From Candidatus Brocadiia bacterium (GTDB lineage: Bacteria; Planctomycetota; PUPC01; DSUN01): a stretch of DNA of 7,792 nucleotides. The DNA lies in the NCBI GenBank assembly GCA_016782825.1, contig JADHXT010000157.1:1-7792 (forward strand), read 5' to 3'. Shown piece after piece: positions 4,689 through 7,792 of the stretch (position 1 is the first letter of the stretch; each line of letters opens with the position of its first letter). The position numbers and the translations under genes are program-made. The notes below the pieces were generated by a model, which saw nothing but the letters and a program-made list of their open reading frames with translations, was not told where the DNA came from and ran no database searches.

Positions 4689-7355
4689 ATGCCACTCGCC
4701 TTCGCGTGCCCAGCCTGTGGACAAGAGGTCTCCACGTCCGCGCGGGATGCCGAACTCGCACTGTGTAAACATTGCGGTCAGGTCGTCTCTGTGCCAGCCT
4801 CGGCAGTCACCGTGGACAGGCTCCAAGGTACGCCAGATCTGTCGACACCGGGAACAGCATCCTCCGAGCGCAGCGCCGGAAGTGAGCACCCCGATGCGCC
4901 TGAGCGCGATTCCCTCGGCGACGCGCTCTATCGATTCTCGAACGTCACCGCCGGCGGCAGGTACTACGTCGACGTCCGTCAACACGGGCTGGATGCCAGG
5001 ATTTCGGGCAGCAAGATCCGGTTGCCCTGGGACCAGATTGATGCACTCACGTCCGGCCAGCGTGGCATGGAGTCCCTCTCGGTGGGCTACGTGCACGTGA
5101 TGGCGTCAGATGGGCGCGAGCTGCTGTGGACAGACCATCTCCTCCTCCTGAAGTCGGACGGCAGCTACTGGAAGAGCGAGTCGTTCTACGTCTATTCATC
5201 CGATGGCCGCACGATCCCACTGCTGTCGCTACAGCGTGGCCTCATCCTGGCGTCGATCGTCATCGAGCGTGCCGGGCTGGTGGAGCGCGCAGACGGTGTC
5301 TTCGCCCGTCCTACGGAGGAGGAGCCCACGGTCGCCGAGACGAGGCCAGATCTGCACCGCTCGCCCGAGGAGGTCCTCGAAGAGGCGAGTCCACTGCCCA
5401 AGCGGACGAAGCAGCTGCTTCTCCTCGTAGGGGGCTTTGCCGCCGCGTCGTGGCTCTGGGGCGCCGGGGTCGCGGCGGCTCTGCTCGTGTACCTCTTCAT
5501 CCACGAGTACGGCCACGTCGTGGCGATGAAGTGGTGTGGCGTCCCGGTCCATGGGATCTTCGTCCTGCCGTTCATCGGCGGCGTCGCCATGAGCTACGAG
5601 GATGCGTCCACGGAGTGGGATGCGTTCAAGATCGCCGTCATGGGCCCCGTCTTCGGTGCCATCCTCACGCTGGGCGCCGCTGTGGGGCTCGCCATCGCGG
5701 GGAGCGGAACGGCGCTCCTGAGGACGCTCACATTCTCATGGGCCATGATCAGCCTCTTCAACCTCCTGCCCCTAGGGGTCCTCGACGGCGGGCGCATGGT
5801 CAAGAGCATCGCCTACTCGACCCATCGCGTCGTGGGCATCCTGGCATCGGTGGCGACGCTGATTCTCTGCGTGGTCGCGGGATACCTGCTGGGAGCGTGG
5901 GTCCTCTACATCGCGGCTTTCGCCGCGCTGGCCGAGATGCTTGTCGAGCGCAAGCAGCGGCGTCTGGCAACGGCGATGATCTCCCTGGGATGTGACCGGC
6001 GCGCCATCCGGGAGGCGATTCGGATGTGCTGGCAGCGCATGGGCCTGACGGGCGATGCCGGTGCACGCAAGATCGCCAAGAAGGCAGAGGCCACGAAGAC
6101 ACACGCCACCGCCTTCCTGAAGCCTTTCCTCTCCGGGCGGCTCGACCTGACCGAGATGACGTTCGCTCAGATGGTCAAGGCGGTCGGGCTGTACGTGGCG
6201 CTCTTCGTGTTCTTCTTCGCAGCCGCGGTCTTCGCATACGTGAACGACGAGGGGCTCGCCGAGGCCGGCCTCCGCGACAGGGTCTTCGAGCACATGAAGG
6301 AGACCATGGCGAAAGACCCCGCCACCGCGCGGGTCGTGCTCAAGCGCTTGGAACTGGGCCACAAGGGGGAAAATGAGTACGAGGGCACACTGCACGTCGA
6401 GGAGTACGGCCGACCGGAGTCGTTCCCGATACGGGTCACCCTCAAGAATGGTGGCTTTGAATGGCGCATCGTGCCTCTGGAGCGCCAACCAGTCCGTCCT
6501 CGACCTCGAGAAGACCGAAAGCTCCGCCCTTCGTCGGAGCTGAGGGGGTCGGGCCAACCGCCGAGGGGCGATCGAGGCGGCCGTTCTGGACAACAGACGG
6601 TGGTCGTACGCCTGTCGTACGTCGCCGAGGGCTGGCCTCTCCGCCTGCCTGCATCTCCGCGTCCCGCGGAAGGGCCCAGGCTTCTGGCAGCCCCCGCGCC
6701 TGAGTTGAGGAACACCCCAGCGGTCGGGCACGGCCGGCGCTACTGGGGCGAGCTCGTTCTCGGCCCGCGGGATGCCCCCAATCGCATCGCTTTCGCTATC
6801 GATAGCGATGAGCAGGGTGGTCGGGCAATGTACCTCGACGCGAATCAGGACGGCGACTTCGCAGACGATGCGGAACCGCTTCGGAGCCGAAGTACAGGGG
6901 GCTTCGCTTGGCTTCTCGACCTCGAGCTCCGCTATAGCCGACCAGGCGGGATCGTGAAAGCACCGTATCGCCTGTGGTTCTTCATCAACGACGCGGGCTG
7001 GCGTGCCAAGAGAGCCGCGTTCTATGCACAGTGCCACCGCAGTGGTTCTCTGGAGGTGGGCGGCGATTCCTACGCGTTGATCATCTTCGACAATCCCGCG
7101 GACGGCGACTATTCCAACGACCCTATCGTGGTCGACCTCAACCGCGATGGTAGGGCACAGGACGAGGAACGGTGCCGAGTGGGAGGCATGATCCGTGTTG
7201 GCGGAACGCAACTGGTGCTCCACTCCATCGCCCCCGCCGGTGATTGGGTGCACTTCATGCGCGAGACCACCAAGGAAGCTGAGGAGGAGGCCGGCGCCGG
7301 CGGTGAGGCGCCTCGCACTCCTTCGGCCGCCGGAGCCGATGGCTCCAGGAGATAG
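4689..7355 (+). CDS. Site-2-protease-like (M50) membrane metalloprotease with zinc ribbon, PH-like and D/N-G-D regions
   Basis: This is an 888-residue protein. C7-x-x-C10 and C26-x-x-C29 make an N-terminal zinc ribbon. Residues 78-200 look like a beta-rich PH-like domain (inferred). The M50 core spans about 242-420: H272-E-Y-G-H276 is the zinc-binding HExxH in a membrane helix, MGPVFGAI (318-325) matches the conserved GP-x-x-G region, and LDGGR (365-369) supplies the third zinc ligand D366 after FNLLPLG. All catalytic residues are present, so it should cut within membranes. Further helices lie at about 381-416 and 495-518. The C-terminal part carries calcium-loop-like motifs at D717-A-N-Q-D-G-D, D801-N-P-A-D-G-D and D816-L-N-R-D-G. 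Helix count suggests that part is outside. S2P enzymes release cytosolic domains of single-pass proteins, and the upstream TPR protein has that topology. Residues about 598-640 are a low-quality linker with a frame anomaly. The substrate is unknown. Confidence 0.88.
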   Translation: MPLAFACPACGQEVSTSARDAELALCKHCGQVVSVPASAVTVDRLQGTPDLSTPGTASSERSAGSEHPDAPERDSLGDALYRFSNVTAGGRYYVDVRQHGLDARISGSKIRLPWDQIDALTSGQRGMESLSVGYVHVMASDGRELLWTDHLLLLKSDGSYWKSESFYVYSSDGRTIPLLSLQRGLILASIVIERAGLVERADGVFARPTEEEPTVAETRPDLHRSPEEVLEEASPLPKRTKQLLLLVGGFAAASWLWGAGVAAALLVYLFIHEYGHVVAMKWCGVPVHGIFVLPFIGGVAMSYEDASTEWDAFKIAVMGPVFGAILTLGAAVGLAIAGSGTALLRTLTFSWAMISLFNLLPLGVLDGGRMVKSIAYSTHRVVGILASVATLILCVVAGYLLGAWVLYIAAFAALAEMLVERKQRRLATAMISLGCDRRAIREAIRMCWQRMGLTGDAGARKIAKKAEATKTHATAFLKPFLSGRLDLTEMTFAQMVKAVGLYVALFVFFFAAAVFAYVNDEGLAEAGLRDRVFEHMKETMAKDPATARVVLKRLELGHKGENEYEGTLHVEEYGRPESFPIRVTLKNGGFEWRIVPLERQPVRPRPREDRKLRPSSELRGSGQPPRGDRGGRSGQQTVVVRLSYVAEGWPLRLPASPRPAEGPRLLAAPAPELRNTPAVGHGRRYWGELVLGPRDAPNRIAFAIDSDEQGGRAMYLDANQDGDFADDAEPLRSRSTGGFAWLLDLELRYSRPGGIVKAPYRLWFFINDAGWRAKRAAFYAQCHRSGSLEVGGDSYALIIFDNPADGDYSNDPIVVDLNRDGRAQDEERCRVGGMIRVGGTQLVLHSIAPAGDWVHFMRETTKEAEEEAGAGGEAPRTPSAAGADGSRR
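6480..6543 (+). other. Linker with displaced coding signal (possible old gene end or frameshift)
   Basis: In the annotated frame these codons encode an arginine/proline-rich stretch with only 11 of 21 third positions G or C. One base over (starting at 6481), 20 codons have 17 of 20 third positions G/C, encode a balanced peptide (SANQSVLDLEKTESSALRRS) and end at TGA 6541-6543. The pattern fits a protease gene that once ended here, with a one-base insertion near 6479-6480 fusing it to the downstream domain. A sequencing error would look the same. Confidence 0.5.
7347..7351 (+). promoter_or_regulatory. Shine-Dalgarno for the candidate 45-codon ORF
   Basis: AGGAG, inside the last codons of the protease gene, is 7 bases before ATG 7359. 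This is ideal spacing and the main support for that small ORF. Confidence 0.4.
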
Positions 7356-7358
7356 CGG

Positions 7359-7496
7359 ATGCGCCGTTCCACTCCCTTGCCCTGTCCTCTCGGTGTTTCT
7401 GCCGTGCAGGTGGTCGTGGGGCTCTGGCCCACCCGCTGGCTCGGCAAGGGGAAGGGCGAAGCACGTTCCAGGGTCTGCTGCGGCGACAGGGGGTAG
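7359..7496 (+). CDS. Candidate 45-aa small protein filling the post-protease gap
   Basis: An ATG at 7359, three bases after the protease stop TAG, follows AGGAG at 7347-7351. The frame runs 45 codons to TAG 7494-7496, which lies within the AGGAGG before the next gene. Third positions are G/C in about 35 of 45 codons, comparable to real genes here. The peptide starts MRR, has a short hydrophobic centre (VSAVQVVVGLW, 13-23), then a basic tail with two adjacent cysteines. I recognise no family. It could be a small membrane-associated peptide. It shares the frame of the protease gene, so a TAG is all that separates them, and leftover open frame in GC-rich DNA is the alternative explanation. Confidence 0.4.
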   Translation: MRRSTPLPCPLGVSAVQVVVGLWPTRWLGKGKGEARSRVCCGDRG

Positions 7497-7500
7497 GAGG
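7495..7500 (+). promoter_or_regulatory. Unusually close Shine-Dalgarno before the last gene
   Basis: AGGAGG ends one base before ATG 7502, far closer than the usual 5-9 bases. The GGGGG run just upstream (7489-7493) may do the pairing instead, or the true start is elsewhere. The hydrophobic pattern right after 7502 still makes this frame credible. Confidence 0.35.
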
Positions 7501-7501
7501 A

Positions 7502-7792
7502 ATGCGCCAACACGATCCAAACCCCGACCGAGAGGTCGTCACGGTCGGAAGGCCCTTCGGTAGGAGGCCCGCGAAGACCCTGGCCATCATCTGCGCACTG
7601 GGCAGCCTGCTCGTCCTGGAAGGCCTGGCGGGCGAGAGGAGCGGGACGGATTCCATGCTGGTGTTGCTGGGAGTGGTCTTTCTGTGGGCAATGGTGAAGC
7701 GTCTCCGCCGGCCGCCGCGGATGGTCGTGCGGGAAGGCACCTTCTCTATTCGGTTCCCGGCAGGACTCAGAATGGTGGAGCTCACGTGCTCT
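7502..7792 (+). CDS. Small two-helix membrane protein, 3' partial, unknown function
   Basis: The frame from ATG 7502 stays open to the window edge, giving 97 residues. A polar, basic N-terminus (about 1-23, with RPFGRRPAK) precedes a hydrophobic helix (about 24-43), a short acidic loop, a second helix (about 51-66) and the basic KRLRRPPR. After that comes a strand-rich start of a soluble domain (MVVREGTFSIRFPAG). This order, two helices as a hairpin followed by a beta-rich domain in the cytosol, is that of several bacterial PH-like membrane proteins, but too little is visible to name a family. Third positions are mostly G/C, as in neighbouring genes. It follows the protease gene on the same strand with only the candidate small ORF between, so it probably belongs to the same operon. 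Confidence 0.7.
   Translation, partial: MRQHDPNPDREVVTVGRPFGRRPAKTLAIICALGSLLVLEGLAGERSGTDSMLVLLGVVFLWAMVKRLRRPPRMVVREGTFSIRFPAGLRMVELTCS

Noticed and set aside
6794..6807. Perfect 14-base palindrome CGCTATCGATAGCG as an operator
   Set aside because: It sits deep inside a coding region, encodes normal residues (AIDSD) and has no second copy in the window.
7332..7346. GGAGCC-GAT-GGCTCC hairpin at the end of the protease gene, as a terminator
   Set aside because: The stem is only 6 bp with a 3-base loop, there is no T run after it, and it lies within codons upstream of further genes.
7374..7450. Inverted repeat CCCTTGCC / GGCAAGGG across the gap after the protease gene
   Set aside because: The arms are 8 bases and about 60 bases apart with no T run, which is within chance for GC-rich sequence.
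5772..7520. 582-codon open frame on the - strand
   Set aside because: It is antisense to the M50 protease core and C-terminal domain, with histidine/arginine/proline-rich residues and no family match. It is a shadow of the + strand gene.
1..7792. CRISPR array, tRNA/rRNA gene, insertion sequence, or toxin-antitoxin/defence cassette
   Set aside because: There are no regularly spaced repeats, no cloverleaf-like or rRNA-like segment, no transposase or terminal repeats, and no nuclease or toxin motif. The window reads as a single membrane-protein operon.

Overview
The window is GC-rich bacterial DNA with every convincing gene on the + strand. It most likely comes from a member of the Planctomycetota or a close relative. 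The evidence is the tandem DUF1080 (3-keto-disaccharide hydrolase-like, concanavalin-A fold) domains, the short N-terminal Cys4 zinc ribbons, the very long multidomain membrane proteins and the D-x-N-x-D-G repeats. This assignment rests on protein style, because no rRNA or other marker gene is present.

Layout: (1) 3-1544, the 3' part of a probably secreted protein with two DUF1080 repeats and a C-terminal jacalin-like (beta-prism) region. (2) 1541-1846, a 101-residue three-helix membrane protein that overlaps gene 1 by ATGA. (3) A possible 44-codon ORF at 1839-1973 bridges to (4) 1970-4618, an 882-residue single-pass membrane protein: new N-terminal domain, Cys4 knuckle, one membrane helix, TPRs, DUF4272, more TPRs. 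(5) 4689-7355, an 888-residue site-2-protease (M50) homologue with an N-terminal zinc ribbon, a PH-like region, the membrane protease core and a D/N-G-D (EF-hand-like) C-terminal region. (6) A possible 45-codon ORF at 7359-7496 with a good Shine-Dalgarno. (7) 7502 to the window end, the start of a small two-helix membrane protein cut by the edge. The spacing (two ATGA overlaps, gaps of 70 bp or less apart from the stretch filled by the small ORF, and no terminator) is that of one operon.

How the genes may work together is inference. Genes 4 and 5 look like a substrate/protease pair. Gene 4 has cytosolic-type N-terminal zinc-binding residues, one membrane helix with a positive N-terminal flank, and a large sensor/scaffold part predicted outside. 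That is the orientation of known site-2-protease substrates. Gene 1 would contribute carbohydrate-binding modules outside the cytoplasm. No known named system matches this set. The strongest sequence-level oddity is at 6480-6543: the coding-like codon pattern moves to another frame that ends at a TGA, while the annotated frame reads on through a poor-quality linker into the C-terminal domain. This suggests a gene fusion by frameshift, or a sequencing/assembly error.
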